Below are positions 45,330-54,967 of a stretch of DNA of 64,000 bases, one piece after another; position 1 is the first letter of the stretch; every line of letters begins with the position of its first letter. The notes under the pieces were generated by a model that worked only from the letters and a program-made list of their open reading frames with translations, was not told the origin of the DNA and did not search any database. This DNA comes from Piscinibacter sp. XHJ-5 (GTDB lineage: Bacteria > Pseudomonadota > Gammaproteobacteria > Burkholderiales > Burkholderiaceae_C): positions 992,001 through 1,056,000 of the forward strand of contig NZ_CP123228.1 of assembly GCF_029855045.1 (NCBI RefSeq). The letters are read 5' to 3'. The translations under genes were made by a program, and so were the position numbers.

Positions 45330-47012
45330 TCATCCTCGCTTGCGCCTGCGCGCCGCGCCGGCGGGCTCGGCGCCGACCGCGAGCATCTCCTGGGCATGGG
45401 CCAGGGTGGTGCCCGAAAGCCGCTCGCCTGCGAGCATGCGCGCGATCTCTCCGACCCGTGCTTCGCCGCCGACGGCGGCGATGTCGCTGCGGGTGCTGCC
45501 GTCGCGCAGGGCCTTGGAGACGACGAAGTGATGATCGGCGCAGGCGGCGACCTGCGGCAGGTGCGTCACGGCCATCACCTGGCGATCGCGGCCGAGCTGC
45601 TTCATCAGACGTCCCACCGTTTCGGCGACGGCGCCGCCGACGCCGGCATCGATCTCGTCGAAGATCAGCGTGCCCGCTTCGCCGAGCTGGCTGGTGGTGA
45701 CCGCGATCGCGAGGGCGATGCGCGACAGCTCGCCGCCCGAGGCCACCTTGGCCAGCGGCCGCGGCGTGCTTCCCTCGTGTCCGGCAACGAGGAACTCGGC
45801 CGACTCCAGGCCGAACGACTGCGGCGCTTCCTGCATGACCAGCGCGACCTCGAAGCGGCCGCCCGCCATGCCGAGCTGCTGCATGGCCTGCGTGACCGCC
45901 GATGCGAGCCTGGGCGCGGCCTGGCGCCGCGCGGCGGAGACCTGCCTGGCGCGCGCGTCGAATGCCGACTTCGTGCCCGCGAGCTGCTTTTCGAGCGCGT
46001 CCAGATCGGTGGCGGCATCGAGCGCCGACAGCTCGGTCTTCCACTCTGCCAGCAGCGCCGCCAGGTCGGGGGGCGGGCGGCGATAGCGGCGGGCGAGGCT
46101 CATCCACGCGGACATGCGCTCGTCGACCTCCTGCAGCCTCTGGGGTTCGACCTCGGTGTGGTGCAGGTAGCTGGACAGGGTGTGCGCTGCATCCTGCAGC
46201 TGAGCCTGCGCGCCCTGCAGCACCTCGACGATGCCGGCGAGCTGCGGGTCGAAATCGGCGACCTGCTGCAGCGCGTCGATGGCGCGGCCGGTGAGCGACT
46301 CGGCGTTGTCGTCGGCATCGTTCACGGCGTCGAGCGCGCCGCGCGCCGCGTCGATCAGCGACTGCGCATTGGACAGCTTCTGGTGCTCCGCGTTGAGCTC
46401 GTCCCACTCGTAGGCGCCGGGCGCCAGCTTGTCGACCTCGCCGATCTGCCACGCCAGCCGCTCGCGCTCGCGCGCCAGGTCGGCCTGCTTGGTCTGCGCG
46501 GTGTGCAGCGCGTCGGCTGCCGCACGCCAGGCCGACCATGCGAGCGCCAGCGGTGCGGTGTCGACGCCGGCATAGGCATCGAGCAGGGCGCGCACCGACA
46601 CGCCGCGGGTGAGGCTTTGCCAGGCGTGCTGGCCATGAATGTCGACCAGGTGGTCGGCTGCTTCGCGCAGCTGGGCCACGGTGGCCGCGCTGCCGTTGAT
46701 CCACGCGCGGCTCTTGCCTTGCGCGTCGATGGTGCGACGCAGCAGCAGCGTTTCGCTGCCTTCGAAGCCCGCTTCGTCGAGCCACGCCGCAAGGCCGGCG
46801 GGAGCGTCGAACTCGGCGGTGATCTCGGCGCGCGTTGCGCCCTCGCGCACCACGCCGGCATCGCCGCGGCTTCCGAGCGCGAGCTGCAGCGCGTCGATCA
46901 GGATCGACTTGCCGGCGCCGGTCTCACCGGTCAGGACCGAGAAGCCGGCGTCGAGCTCGACCTCCAGGGCGCTCACGATGACGAAGTCGCGCAGGGCCAG
47001 GCGGCGCAGCAT
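45330..47012 (-). CDS. recN: DNA repair ATPase RecN
   Basis: 560 residues, SMC-like. It supports double-strand-break repair. N-terminal [34 protein letters not shown] contains Walker A. A long coiled-coil centre follows (about 155-375), then [16 protein letters not shown] (signature), [13 protein letters not shown] (Walker B) and [18 protein letters not shown]. The start shares one base with the nadK stop (TGATG). The C-terminus ends in a basic ARRRKRG. Confidence 0.95.
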   Translation of the reverse strand: MLRRLALRDFVIVSALEVELDAGFSVLTGETGAGKSILIDALQLALGSRGDAGVVREGATRAEITAEFDAPAGLAAWLDEAGFEGSETLLLRRTIDAQGKSRAWINGSAATVAQLREAADHLVDIHGQHAWQSLTRGVSVRALLDAYAGVDTAPLALAWSAWRAAADALHTAQTKQADLARERERLAWQIGEVDKLAPGAYEWDELNAEHQKLSNAQSLIDAARGALDAVNDADDNAESLTGRAIDALQQVADFDPQLAGIVEVLQGAQAQLQDAAHTLSSYLHHTEVEPQRLQEVDERMSAWMSLARRYRRPPPDLAALLAEWKTELSALDAATDLDALEKQLAGTKSAFDARARQVSAARRQAAPRLASAVTQAMQQLGMAGGRFEVALVMQEAPQSFGLESAEFLVAGHEGSTPRPLAKVASGGELSRIALAIAVTTSQLGEAGTLIFDEIDAGVGGAVAETVGRLMKQLGRDRQVMAVTHLPQVAACADHHFVVSKALRDGSTRSDIAAVGGEARVGEIARMLAGERLSGTTLAHAQEMLAVGAEPAGAARRRKRG

Positions 47013-47887
47013 CAATTGACTCCGGAATGCCAATGCAGCTTGCGCCGCAGCGTCGCGTAGTAGCTCCAGCCGAGCGGATGAAGGAACCGCACCTGGTGCG
47101 CCGAGCGGCGCACGCAGACCCGGTCGCCGTGGAGAAGGCTTGCAAGGGCCTGCATGTCGAAATTGACGCTCGCGTCGCGGCCGGCCACGATCTCGATGCT
47201 GATATCGCGCGCGTCGGGCAGCACGATGGGCCGGTTCGAGAGGTCGTGCGGCGCGATGGGCACCAGCACCCAGCCCGCGATGCCCGGATGCAGGATGGGC
47301 CCGCCGGCCGAGAGCGCATAAGCGGTGGAGCCGGTGGGCGAGCCGATGATGAGCCCGTCGGCGCGCAGGTTGGCCACGAACTCGCTGCCCACGTCGATCT
47401 TGAGTTCGACCATGCTGGCCGTGCCGCCGCGGCTGACGATCACGTCGTTGACGGCGAAGCCTTCGAAGATGACCTCGCCGTCGCGGAACACGCTGCCTTC
47501 CAGCATGGTGCGACGCTCTTCCTCGTAGTCGCCGGCGATCATGGGCGCCAGCGCCTCGGCGAACTCGCCGATGGGCACGTCGGTGATGAAGCCGAGCCGG
47601 CCCTGGTTGATGCCGACGAGCGGGAGGCCGAAGCGAGAGAGCTGGCGCGCGATGCCGAGCATGGTGCCGTCGCCGCCGACGACGATGGCGATGTCGCAGC
47701 GGTGGCCGAGCTCGGCCGGCGTGAGCGCGCCGTGCTCGGACAGGCCCGTGTTGAGCGCCGTCTCTCGCTCCAGCGTGACCTCGAGGCCCTGGCGGATGAG
47801 GAAGTGCGCCACCTCTTCGAGCACGCCCCGGATGCCTTGCGCCTGGTACTTGCCGACGAGTGCGGCATGACGGAATCGGCGGCTCAT
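47012..47887 (-). CDS. nadK: NAD kinase
   Basis: 291 residues. It phosphorylates NAD to NADP and so supplies the cofactor used by Zwf. The GGDGT motif lies in [41 protein letters not shown] and [17 protein letters not shown] complete the active site. GGAGG lies 8 bp before ATG 47887, which settles the start against longer upstream frames. It is divergent from hrcA and is followed directly by recN, the common nadK-recN pairing. Confidence 0.95.
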   Translation of the reverse strand: MSRRFRHAALVGKYQAQGIRGVLEEVAHFLIRQGLEVTLERETALNTGLSEHGALTPAELGHRCDIAIVVGGDGTMLGIARQLSRFGLPLVGINQGRLGFITDVPIGEFAEALAPMIAGDYEEERRTMLEGSVFRDGEVIFEGFAVNDVIVSRGGTASMVELKIDVGSEFVANLRADGLIIGSPTGSTAYALSAGGPILHPGIAGWVLVPIAPHDLSNRPIVLPDARDISIEIVAGRDASVNFDMQALASLLHGDRVCVRRSAHQVRFLHPLGWSYYATLRRKLHWHSGVN

Positions 47888-48027
47888 TGCGCATCCTCCG
47901 TGCCGCGCACTCCGGAATGGGCCCCTTCGACAGGGCTGTGGACATGCTTGGGAGCGGCCCGGCGTCTCATGCGCGGGATTACACCACAGCGATTCGCGCG
48001 CCACGCCGCCGAAAATTCGCCTAAACC

Positions 48028-48033
48028 TACAAT
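48028..48033 (+). promoter_or_regulatory. -10-like TACAAT directly before hrcA
   Basis: TACAAT ends 6 bp before the hrcA ATG. A start 6-7 bp downstream would fall on the ATG and give a leaderless mRNA. No clear -35 or CIRCE inverted repeat is present. Confidence 0.4.
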
Positions 48034-48039
48034 CGAGAC

Positions 48040-49056
48040 ATGCTGGACGAGCGCGCGAAGACCCTGCTCAAGGCGCTGGTCGAACGCTACATCGCGGACG
48101 GCCAGCCGGTGGGCTCGCGCACGCTGTCCCGGGCTTCCGGACTGGAGCTGTCGCCGGCCACCATCCGCAACGTGATGGCCGACCTGGAGGAGCTGGGCCT
48201 CATCGCCAGCCCGCACACCAGCGCGGGGCGCATTCCCACGGCTCGCGGCTATCGGCTCTTCGTCGACACCATGCTCACCGCGCAGCCGCGGCAATGGGGC
48301 GACGCTCCGCGTATCGAGCCTGCCCTGCAGCCCGACCAGCCGCAGCGCGTGATCGCCAATGCGGCCCACCTGCTGTCGAACCTGTCGAACTTCGTCGGCG
48401 TGGTCACCGCGCCGCGCAAGACGAGCGTGTTCCGCCACATTGAATTCCTGCGCCTCGGGGAAAAGCGCGTGCTGGTGATCCTCGTCGCACCCGACGGCGA
48501 CGTGCAGAACCGCGTCATCTTCACGGCACAGGACTACACGCAGTCGCAGCTCATCGAGGCGAGCAACTTCCTCACGCAGCACTATGCGGGCCTCACGATC
48601 GAGGCGGTGCGCGAGCGCTTGAAGACCGAGGTGGAAGAGCTGCGCGGCGAGATCGCCGCGCTGATGCACGCCGCGGTTCAGGCCGGCAGCGAGGCCCTCG
48701 AGGAGAGCCAGGAGCAGGTGGTCATCTCCGGCGAGCGCAACCTGCTGGCGGTGCAGGACTTCTCCAGCGACATGAGCAGCCTGCGCAAGCTGTTCGACCT
48801 GTTCGAGCACAAGACGCAGCTGATGCGCCTGCTCGAGGTGAGCAGCCGCGCCGAGGGGGTTCGCATCTACATCGGCGGCGAAAGCATGGTGGTGCCCTTC
48901 GAGGAGCTGTCGGTGGTGTCCGCGCCGTACGAGATCGACGGCCAGGTGGTCGGCACGCTGGGCGTGATCGGACCGACACGAATGGCCTACGACCGAATGA
49001 TCCAGATCGTCGACATCACGTCGCGGCTGGTGAGCAATGCGCTGAGCCAGAAGTAG
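48040..49056 (+). CDS. hrcA: Heat-inducible transcription repressor HrcA
   Basis: 338 residues. The N-terminal winged helix is [70 protein letters not shown], very close to the family consensus. The C-terminal GAF-like domain ends [37 protein letters not shown]. HrcA represses groE/dnaK-type operons through CIRCE elements and is activated by GroEL. No CIRCE is seen in front of this gene, so self-repression through a standard site is unlikely. Confidence 0.95.
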   Translation: MLDERAKTLLKALVERYIADGQPVGSRTLSRASGLELSPATIRNVMADLEELGLIASPHTSAGRIPTARGYRLFVDTMLTAQPRQWGDAPRIEPALQPDQPQRVIANAAHLLSNLSNFVGVVTAPRKTSVFRHIEFLRLGEKRVLVILVAPDGDVQNRVIFTAQDYTQSQLIEASNFLTQHYAGLTIEAVRERLKTEVEELRGEIAALMHAAVQAGSEALEESQEQVVISGERNLLAVQDFSSDMSSLRKLFDLFEHKTQLMRLLEVSSRAEGVRIYIGGESMVVPFEELSVVSAPYEIDGQVVGTLGVIGPTRMAYDRMIQIVDITSRLVSNALSQK

Positions 49057-49063
49057 CGCCACC

Positions 49064-49069
49064 TACAAT
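49064..49069 (+). promoter_or_regulatory. tRNA-Met -10 (TACAAT)
   Basis: TACAAT lies 9 bp before the mature tRNA 5' end, followed by a GC-rich discriminator typical of stable-RNA promoters. The -35 region would fall in the last codons of hrcA, and no strong match is found there. Confidence 0.5.
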
Positions 49070-49078
49070 GTCCGGCTC

Positions 49079-49155
49079 GGGCCGTTAGCTCAGTTGGTTA
49101 GAGCAGAGGACTCATAATCCTTTGGTCGCTGGTTCGAGCCCAGCACGGCCTACCA
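49079..49155 (+). tRNA. tRNA-Met (CAU), elongator type
   Basis: A 77-nt cloverleaf with encoded CCA. The acceptor is GGGCCGT/ACGGCCT, the D-arm AGCTCAGTTGGTTAGAGC, the anticodon loop CTCATAA (CAT), and the T-arm GCTGGTTCGAGCCCAGC. The first pair (G-U) and the D-arm fit elongator methionine better than the initiator. A lysidine-modified tRNA-Ile2 (also CAU) cannot be fully excluded by eye. Confidence 0.9.
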
Positions 49156-49157
49156 AG

Positions 49158-49517
49158 CTACCGCCGCGAGCCGGGCGCCTTGCTCGGCGCTTCGTGGGGG
49201 TCGTAGAGCACGGTCCCCGTGCCCACGCCGACACCGACACGCGCATCGCTGTTGCCCACCGGCGCGCTCACCCCGGCGCCGATGCCGCCGCTGACCTGAC
49301 CCCGGTGATTGACGCCCACGCCGACGCCGATCGGGCCTGCGCCTGCGCCGATGCCGGCGGTGACACCGCCGCTGCCCAGGCCCAGGCCGATCGAGACGCC
49401 GGGAAAGATCGGCACGCCGACCCCCGCGCCGACGGAGCCGCAGCCGGCGCCCAGCGTGCCGATGGCGATCACTGTCGATGCCAGGACCCGGCGCGATGAC
49501 GAGCGTGCGGTGTTCAT
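49158..49517 (-). CDS. Small glycine/valine-rich lipoprotein
   Basis: 119 residues. The signal peptide RRVLASTVIAIGTLGAGC ends in a lipobox (Cys about 24). The mature part is dominated by Gly, Val and Ala in alternating patterns (GVGVPIFPGVSIGLGLGSGG, GAGAGPIGVGVGVN). It resembles glycine-rich outer-membrane or surface proteins; no defined domain is visible. The stop lies 2 bp from the tRNA-Met 3' end, tail to tail. An earlier in-frame ATG at 49526 is possible. Confidence 0.6.
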   Translation of the reverse strand: MNTARSSSRRVLASTVIAIGTLGAGCGSVGAGVGVPIFPGVSIGLGLGSGGVTAGIGAGAGPIGVGVGVNHRGQVSGGIGAGVSAPVGNSDARVGVGVGTGTVLYDPHEAPSKAPGSRR

Positions 49518-49613
49518 GCGAGCCATTGTAGAAAGCGGCCCGGGCCACGGACCCCGCATGGACATCGCCGGCTGCGGCCCCCCTCGGGGCGTTCGACGAC
49601 CCTCACGCGGTGG

Positions 49614-50147
49614 TCACACCTGAAGCCACCCGCGAAAGCCCCTGGACGCGTAGTACGACTGCGCCCCATTGTGATAAACGAACACCTTGCCATAGCGCTT
49701 GTCGCAGAAGAGCGCTCCGCCAAGCGCCCTGACGTCGGACGGAGTGCTGACCCAACTCGAAGTCTTGGTGTCGAAGTCGCCGAGCTTCTGCAGTTCGCGG
49801 TACTGCTCCTCCGTCAGGAGTTCGATGCCCATCGCGGCGGCCATCTCGACGGCGCTGTCTTGCGGCCTGTTCTCTTTCCGGGACTCGAGCGCTTCACGGT
49901 CGTAGCAGACACTTCTGCGGCCACCGGGACTCTCCGCCGAGCAATCGCAGAACGCGTAGCGCCCCGTATTCGCGTCTTGACCGACGACGTCGGGTTGGCC
50001 GCCCGTTGCCTCCATGTCGCGAAGCGATCTCAGGGCATCGGGATGCGCCTCGAGCCGGGTTCGCACATCGGGCCATGCGATTGCCTTGTGCCGGTGCATG
50101 TTCTTCTCGAAGCGGGCCTTCAATGCCTGGAGCAACTCTTCGTTCAT
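49614..50147 (-). CDS. DUF4256 family protein
   Basis: 177 residues. It matches the conserved DUF4256 family over its full length: ELLQALKARFEKNMHRHKAIAWPDVRTRL, EATGGQPDVVGQDANTGRYAFCDCSAESPGGRRSVCYDREALESRKENRPQDSAVEMAAAMGIELLTEEQYRELQKLGDFDTKTSSWV, YGKVFVYHNGAQSYYASRGFRG. No signal peptide, and the function is unknown. The ATG at 50147 is taken because the upstream in-frame codons do not resemble the family. Its start is 38 bp from the end of the GFA gene on the same strand. Confidence 0.88.
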   Translation of the reverse strand: MNEELLQALKARFEKNMHRHKAIAWPDVRTRLEAHPDALRSLRDMEATGGQPDVVGQDANTGRYAFCDCSAESPGGRRSVCYDREALESRKENRPQDSAVEMAAAMGIELLTEEQYRELQKLGDFDTKTSSWVSTPSDVRALGGALFCDKRYGKVFVYHNGAQSYYASRGFRGWLQV

Positions 50148-50185
50148 GGTCCTTGCGATTCCGTGCGCGTGGGAAAACGGAAATC

Positions 50186-50590
50186 CTAGAGATGACGCGT
50201 TTCGGCGGGTTCGTTCCACCAGCTGTTGTTGCGCCCGTCGGCGTATCGGACCGGTGCCGCGATCAATTCCGCGGGATCCGCGTTGTCGAGCGCGGCGATC
50301 TGGACCGAGACGAAGTCACCGCCGATCTGCTCGATGTATCCGCGACCGAAGGGACGCACCCCGCACGACTTGCAGAAGAGGTGGTGGGCACTGCGCGATC
50401 CGAACTGGTACTCGGCGAGAGACTCCTGGCCCGCCAGGAGCCGGAACGCCTCGGGCTTGATGATGACGCCCCAGTTCCTGGTCTTGGTGCAGTACGAGCA
50501 ATTGCATCGACCCGTTCCGCCGGCGAGGTCGATATCGGCTTCGAAGCGGACAGAACCGCAATGACAGCTCCCACTGTAGGTCTTGAGCAC
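50186..50590 (-). CDS. GFA/CENP-V family zinc protein
   Basis: 134 residues. The zinc-binding pattern is [12 protein letters not shown], then [10 protein letters not shown], then [15 protein letters not shown]: the CxC, CxxC and CxxC sets of the glutathione-dependent formaldehyde-activating family. Most members are not proven GSH-formaldehyde enzymes, so only family membership is claimed. GTG start with GAGGAG about 9 bp upstream. It precedes the DUF4256 gene. Confidence 0.9.
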   Translation of the reverse strand: MLKTYSGSCHCGSVRFEADIDLAGGTGRCNCSYCTKTRNWGVIIKPEAFRLLAGQESLAEYQFGSRSAHHLFCKSCGVRPFGRGYIEQIGGDFVSVQIAALDNADPAELIAAPVRYADGRNNSWWNEPAETRHL

Positions 50591-50622
50591 AGGCTGCTAC
50601 TCCTCGGTCGTTGGTTGGCTCG

Positions 50623-50640
50623 GCCGGCAGCATTGCCGGC
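50623..50640 (-). terminator. Hairpin 1 downstream of tamB
   Basis: Perfect 7-bp stem (GCCGGCA/TGCCGGC) with a GCAT loop. Together with the next hairpin it fills the tamB-GFA gap. There is no T-run, so termination is possible but not certain. Confidence 0.4.
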
Positions 50641-50662
50641 AGGGGCTCATCTTGCAGAAGGT

Positions 50663-50686
50663 CTGCTGACAACGGGTTGTCAGCAG
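50663..50686 (-). terminator. Hairpin 2 downstream of tamB
   Basis: Perfect 11-bp inverted repeat (CTGCTGACAAC/GTTGTCAGCAG) separated by 2 bp, 44 bp after the tamB stop. It could be a terminator stem without T-run, or a protein-binding palindrome before the GFA gene. Confidence 0.45.
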
Positions 50687-50729
50687 CCTCGGATCGGCTC
50701 CAACCGTCCGCCGAGGAGCACGAGCCGCT

Positions 50730-53700
50730 TCATCCCCACAGCCACGTCCAGATCAGGTCCACGGCCGTGGCTTCGCCCGTCTGCACGCGCACGGTGAAGC
50801 GCTTGGCGATCTTGTACATGAGCTCCCAGCTCCCGCCGGTCGCGTCCAGGCTTTGCGCGTAGCCCACGTAGAAGCGCTCCGACACCTGCTTGCCCAGCGA
50901 CACCACCGCATCGCTCAGGCCGCCGCCGGATTCGCCGCGCTTGACCGAGATGGAGTCGAGACCGAGGCGCTTGGCGATGCCTTCGCCGCCACCCGAGCCG
51001 CGTTGCCCGGCCAGCAGCGCCATCGCCGCGCGCTGCAGCAGCGCGCTCTGGTCGCTGGCCAGTCCGGTGCTCGAGCGGCCCATCGTGAGCCAGCTGAGCT
51101 TGTCGAGCTCCGACATCTCCGGCGCCGAGAACAGGCGCACGCGCGGATTCTGCGCGGTGCCGGTGATGGCCACGCCGACCTCGACATCCCTCAGGTCCGC
51201 GCGGACCGCCTGGATGTCGAGCCTGGGGTTGGCGACCTGCCCCACGAACGTCACCAGCCCGCGCTCGATGCGCAGCTTCTCGCCGTACGCCTCGTAAGTG
51301 CCCTGCTCGGTGCGCACCGTGCCATCGAGCCCGAGCTGACCGCCGGGCGCCGTGATGCGCACGTCGCCGGCCAGCCGCGTGTTGATGCCCTTGCCGCGCA
51401 CGCGCAGGCTGGGGCCCAGGTTCACGCGCAAGTCGACGTCGACGACTCGCGCGCCGCGCTTGCCGCCGGACGATGCCGCCTGCTCGGGACGCCCGGGGGT
51501 CGGTCCGTCGACCACCCGCACATCCTTGGACAGCTCGGGCGCTTCGCTGCGTCCCAGGTCGATCAGGCCGTCGTCGACATTGAAGTTGCCTTGCAGCCCG
51601 ACGCGCTGCGCGTCGAGCCGCAGCTGGGCACGTCCGCTGAGGTCGACGCGCCTGTCCACCCGCCCCAAAGCGCGGAATCGCTCGGCATTGAGCGACAGCT
51701 GTGCGGCCGGCTGCGCACCGAGGACGGCGCCGCCTTCCACGCGCACCTGGCCGTCGCCCGCATGCGCCACGAAGCGCTCGATGCGCGCCCGGTCCCCGTC
51801 GAGCGAGACCTGGAGCTCGCCGTCGCGCACGCGCACGCCCTCGACGAAGTTGTTCACCGACAGATGGCCTGCACTCAGGCGGCCGCTGTACTCCGGTGCG
51901 CCCAGCCGGCCGCCGAGCTTCGCGTTGGCCGAGAGGTTGCCGCCCACGCGCCAGCCCACCGGGAGCCAGGGGTCGTAGATGCCCAGATCCGGCACGCGCA
52001 ACTCCAGCGCTCCCTGCATCGTCGTGGCGGCGGTCGGCCAGGGCATCGACGGGGTCGTGCGCGCGTTGACCTGGGCCGATGCGAGGCCGATCCATTGGCC
52101 GGCCACGCGCGCGGTCGCATTCCAGGCCGGACCGTCGGCGCGAACCGCCAGGCGCAGCTCGCTCAGCCCCAGTGCACGACGGCCCGCACCCTGGACCATC
52201 TGCAGGTCGCCGCGATGGCGCTGGAGCAGCACTTCGGCGCGCAGCACCGGCGCCGTGCGCATCACGACACGCCCGGACATCTCGAGGTCGCCGCTCCAAC
52301 CGAGCGCCGGTTGCACACGGGCGAGCAGCGGCGCCACCCGCAGAGGCTCCAGCGCGACGTCGGCATCGACCTGCGCCGGTGCCTGACCTTGTCCGGCCTG
52401 CCACGCGAGGCGGGTCCATCGCAGGACGCCGCCCAGCAGCTCGGCGCGGCCGGGCTGCACCTGCACCCGCGCCGGCTGGGTGGCCGACGCCGTGCGCCAC
52501 TCCAGGTCCACGTCACTGGTGCGCAACAGGGGCTGTGCGTTCTCCACGCGGCTCAGCTCCACGCTCTCGACGCGGCCGCGCCAGCCGGCCACCGCCAGCG
52601 GTCCGCCGCCAGGCTCGTGCAGCAGGCCGCCTCGGGCCTGCAGGCGGGCGCGCGTGCGCGGCCCGCTGTCCTGGCGCTTCGGGTCCGGTGCGGTGCCTTG
52701 CAGGGCTTCGGTCGCGGCCGGTGGCGCGGCAACCATGTCGGACCGCAGCTCGATCCGGTGCGACGCCGCGCTCCCCTTCACCTGCAGCGCCAGCGAGGGC
52801 ACTTGCCGCGCCTGCTCGCTGCCGGCCAGCGTCAGATCGGCGAGCGAGACGACCAGATCGACCGCGGCGTCCGGTGCAGTCCCCAGCCGCCAGCGTGCGT
52901 CCGCCTCGCGCAGGCGCAGGCCGGGCCACACGATCCCCTGTGCGACGAGCTCGCCGCGTGTCTGCATCTGGGGCCATCGGCCGTCGGCCGCGAACTCGCC
53001 GCGCGCCGCGCCCGCGATGGTCTCCGGGGGGCGGCCGCGTGCATCCGCCGATGCGAAGGCTTGCGCCAGCGGCGCAAGGCGCTGCAGCGCCGGTGCGGCG
53101 AGTCGGCCCTCCCAGTGATCCTTGTACGGATCGCGCTCCAGCCGTCCCTTCGCCGTGAGGGAGTTGCCGGCAGCCTCGGCCTTGACCGTGGCCTGCAGTC
53201 CGTCGGCGCCACCCGTTGCGCGCAGACTGGCTTCGCCTTGCACCGGCACGCCGGCGACCACGCTCGGCGCGACACGCAGGTCGGCGCTGCCTTGCCAGGT
53301 GGCCAGCCACGCCGCGATCTCGACGCCGGGTGCGGCATTCGGAACGGTCAGGCGGAAGTCGGCCTCTGCGGCCAGCCGGCTCGGCGAGCGGCGAAGCGGC
53401 GAGTCGGCTGCGCCCGGCCACCACGGCCGCAGGTCGAAATCGCTCAGCGAGAGGTGTCCGTCGGCGTGCCACGGTGCGCCTGCCGCGTCCCGCGCTGCCT
53501 TGCCCTTGGCCAGGGCGCGCGAGCTGCCGCTCGTCGCGAGCAGCTGCTGCACGTCCACGCGAAGCGCGCCGGCGTCGGTGGTCGCCAGCATGGCCCGGGC
53601 GTCGAGGCGGACGGGCCCCTGCGCGGGTCCTTCGAGCACCTTGCCGGTCAGGCTCGAGTCGACCTGGACCGTGCGCTCCGCTGCGGGCTTGCCGCCACTG

Positions 53701-54950
53701 CGCCCCGGCTCCTTGCCGCTGATGCGAGCGGTGCCGTCGATGGACATCGGCATGGCACGCCCATCCAGGCGGTCGGCGCGCACGCCTTGCATGGCGAGAG
53801 ACAAGGTCCACCCCTGCGATGTCGTGAACAGTCCCTCGCCTGTGAGGCGGCCTGCGGCCGCGTCGGCAGCACCGAGGTCCGCCTGCAAGGTCTGAAGCTT
53901 CACCTGCGTGCGATCGCGCGGGTCCGCGGACAGCGCGAGCTGCACCCGGCGCGCGGGAACCCGGCCGGCATTCCAGGCGCCCGCCCGCGCATTGACCAGG
54001 TCGGCACGAGCCTCCAGCGGCTTTTCCGCATCCGCCGCGCGCACGACGATGTCGCCGGAGAGCGCCGTCTGCGGGCCACCCGCGAGCAGGGCGGAGATGT
54101 CGAGCGCGGCCGCCTGGGCGTTGAGCTGCGCGAGCGGCCATTGCGCGAAGGGCCTCAGCGTGGCGTCGACGGCAAGGCTTTGCTGCGGCGCGCTTCCGGC
54201 CACGAGTCGGCCGGTGAGCGTCGACTCGGCAAGCGGTCCGTCGAGCTGCAGATGCGCACCCCACGCAGGCCAGCTCGCGACGGCGGCTTGCCGCAGGTCG
54301 ATGCCGATGTCGGACATCATCGGCTCGGCAGCGCCCACCCGCACATGACCACTCGCCTGCAGCGGGCCACGCGCTGCGGCGAGCGACTCGATGCGATGCA
54401 TCCGACCGCCGTCGGCGCCGAGGTGAACGCGTGCCTGAAGCCCTCGCAAGGGCTCCGTGCCCAAGGGCGCGGCGTGCAGCTCTTCCACCTGCAGCGCCTG
54501 CACCACCAGCTCCACCGGCAGCTCCAGATGCTGCGGCGGTGGCGTGCGGTTGGTCTCGGTGGGGCGGGGCATGATGAGCATCGCCTGCTGCGCCTGGAGG
54601 CGATCGAACCAGACGAGCATCCACGCCGGCCGCGCCGACGAGCGGTACACGCCCAGGCCCTGCCAGGCCACCTGCACCAGCCGCAGCTCGCCGCCGTCGC
54701 CGAAGCGCCAGACCAGCGAGTCGGCGCCGAAATCCCCGATCAGGGTGCCGCGCGGCTTCACGACCTCCACGCCGGGCAGTCGCGACAGCAGCCAGGCGGT
54801 GCCGCGCTCGTGGCGAAGCGCCCACCACAGGCCGCCGCCGGTCGTCAGGGCCAGCACGGCGATGACCGCGACGATTCCGACCAGCCACGGCCACCATCGC
54901 CGCCGGCGCGGGACGCCGGCCGGAGCTGCGGTCACCTCATCGTCCCTCAT
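50730..54950 (-). CDS. tamB: Translocation and assembly module TamB (DUF490)
   Basis: 1406 residues. One N-terminal membrane anchor (WWPWLVGIVAVIAVLALTTGGGLWWAL, about 20-46) is followed by a very long AsmA/TamB-type beta-helical region spanning the periplasm. The C-terminal DUF490 domain includes PELSKDVRVVD, GTVRTEQGTYEAYGEKLRIERGLVTFVG and NPRLDIQAVR, and ends in aromatic residues (LIWTWLWG) as in the family. It works with TamA in outer-membrane protein insertion and possibly phospholipid transport. ATG 54950 is taken; GTG 54953 is in frame. It follows tamA by 17 bp. Confidence 0.95.
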   Translation of the reverse strand: MRDDEVTAAPAGVPRRRRWWPWLVGIVAVIAVLALTTGGGLWWALRHERGTAWLLSRLPGVEVVKPRGTLIGDFGADSLVWRFGDGGELRLVQVAWQGLGVYRSSARPAWMLVWFDRLQAQQAMLIMPRPTETNRTPPPQHLELPVELVVQALQVEELHAAPLGTEPLRGLQARVHLGADGGRMHRIESLAAARGPLQASGHVRVGAAEPMMSDIGIDLRQAAVASWPAWGAHLQLDGPLAESTLTGRLVAGSAPQQSLAVDATLRPFAQWPLAQLNAQAAALDISALLAGGPQTALSGDIVVRAADAEKPLEARADLVNARAGAWNAGRVPARRVQLALSADPRDRTQVKLQTLQADLGAADAAAGRLTGEGLFTTSQGWTLSLAMQGVRADRLDGRAMPMSIDGTARISGKEPGRSGGKPAAERTVQVDSSLTGKVLEGPAQGPVRLDARAMLATTDAGALRVDVQQLLATSGSSRALAKGKAARDAAGAPWHADGHLSLSDFDLRPWWPGAADSPLRRSPSRLAAEADFRLTVPNAAPGVEIAAWLATWQGSADLRVAPSVVAGVPVQGEASLRATGGADGLQATVKAEAAGNSLTAKGRLERDPYKDHWEGRLAAPALQRLAPLAQAFASADARGRPPETIAGAARGEFAADGRWPQMQTRGELVAQGIVWPGLRLREADARWRLGTAPDAAVDLVVSLADLTLAGSEQARQVPSLALQVKGSAASHRIELRSDMVAAPPAATEALQGTAPDPKRQDSGPRTRARLQARGGLLHEPGGGPLAVAGWRGRVESVELSRVENAQPLLRTSDVDLEWRTASATQPARVQVQPGRAELLGGVLRWTRLAWQAGQGQAPAQVDADVALEPLRVAPLLARVQPALGWSGDLEMSGRVVMRTAPVLRAEVLLQRHRGDLQMVQGAGRRALGLSELRLAVRADGPAWNATARVAGQWIGLASAQVNARTTPSMPWPTAATTMQGALELRVPDLGIYDPWLPVGWRVGGNLSANAKLGGRLGAPEYSGRLSAGHLSVNNFVEGVRVRDGELQVSLDGDRARIERFVAHAGDGQVRVEGGAVLGAQPAAQLSLNAERFRALGRVDRRVDLSGRAQLRLDAQRVGLQGNFNVDDGLIDLGRSEAPELSKDVRVVDGPTPGRPEQAASSGGKRGARVVDVDLRVNLGPSLRVRGKGINTRLAGDVRITAPGGQLGLDGTVRTEQGTYEAYGEKLRIERGLVTFVGQVANPRLDIQAVRADLRDVEVGVAITGTAQNPRVRLFSAPEMSELDKLSWLTMGRSSTGLASDQSALLQRAAMALLAGQRGSGGGEGIAKRLGLDSISVKRGESGGGLSDAVVSLGKQVSERFYVGYAQSLDATGGSWELMYKIAKRFTVRVQTGEATAVDLIWTWLWG

Positions 54951-54967
54951 CACTCACCCCGGGTTGA

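Noticed and set aside
44377..46785. 802-codon leftward frame spanning rapZ and recN
   Set aside because: Its C-terminal part is rapZ; the upstream part is recN read in the wrong frame.
47888..48039. CIRCE element before hrcA
   Set aside because: No TTAGCACTC-N9-GAGTGCTAA-type inverted repeat is visible in the nadK-hrcA gap.
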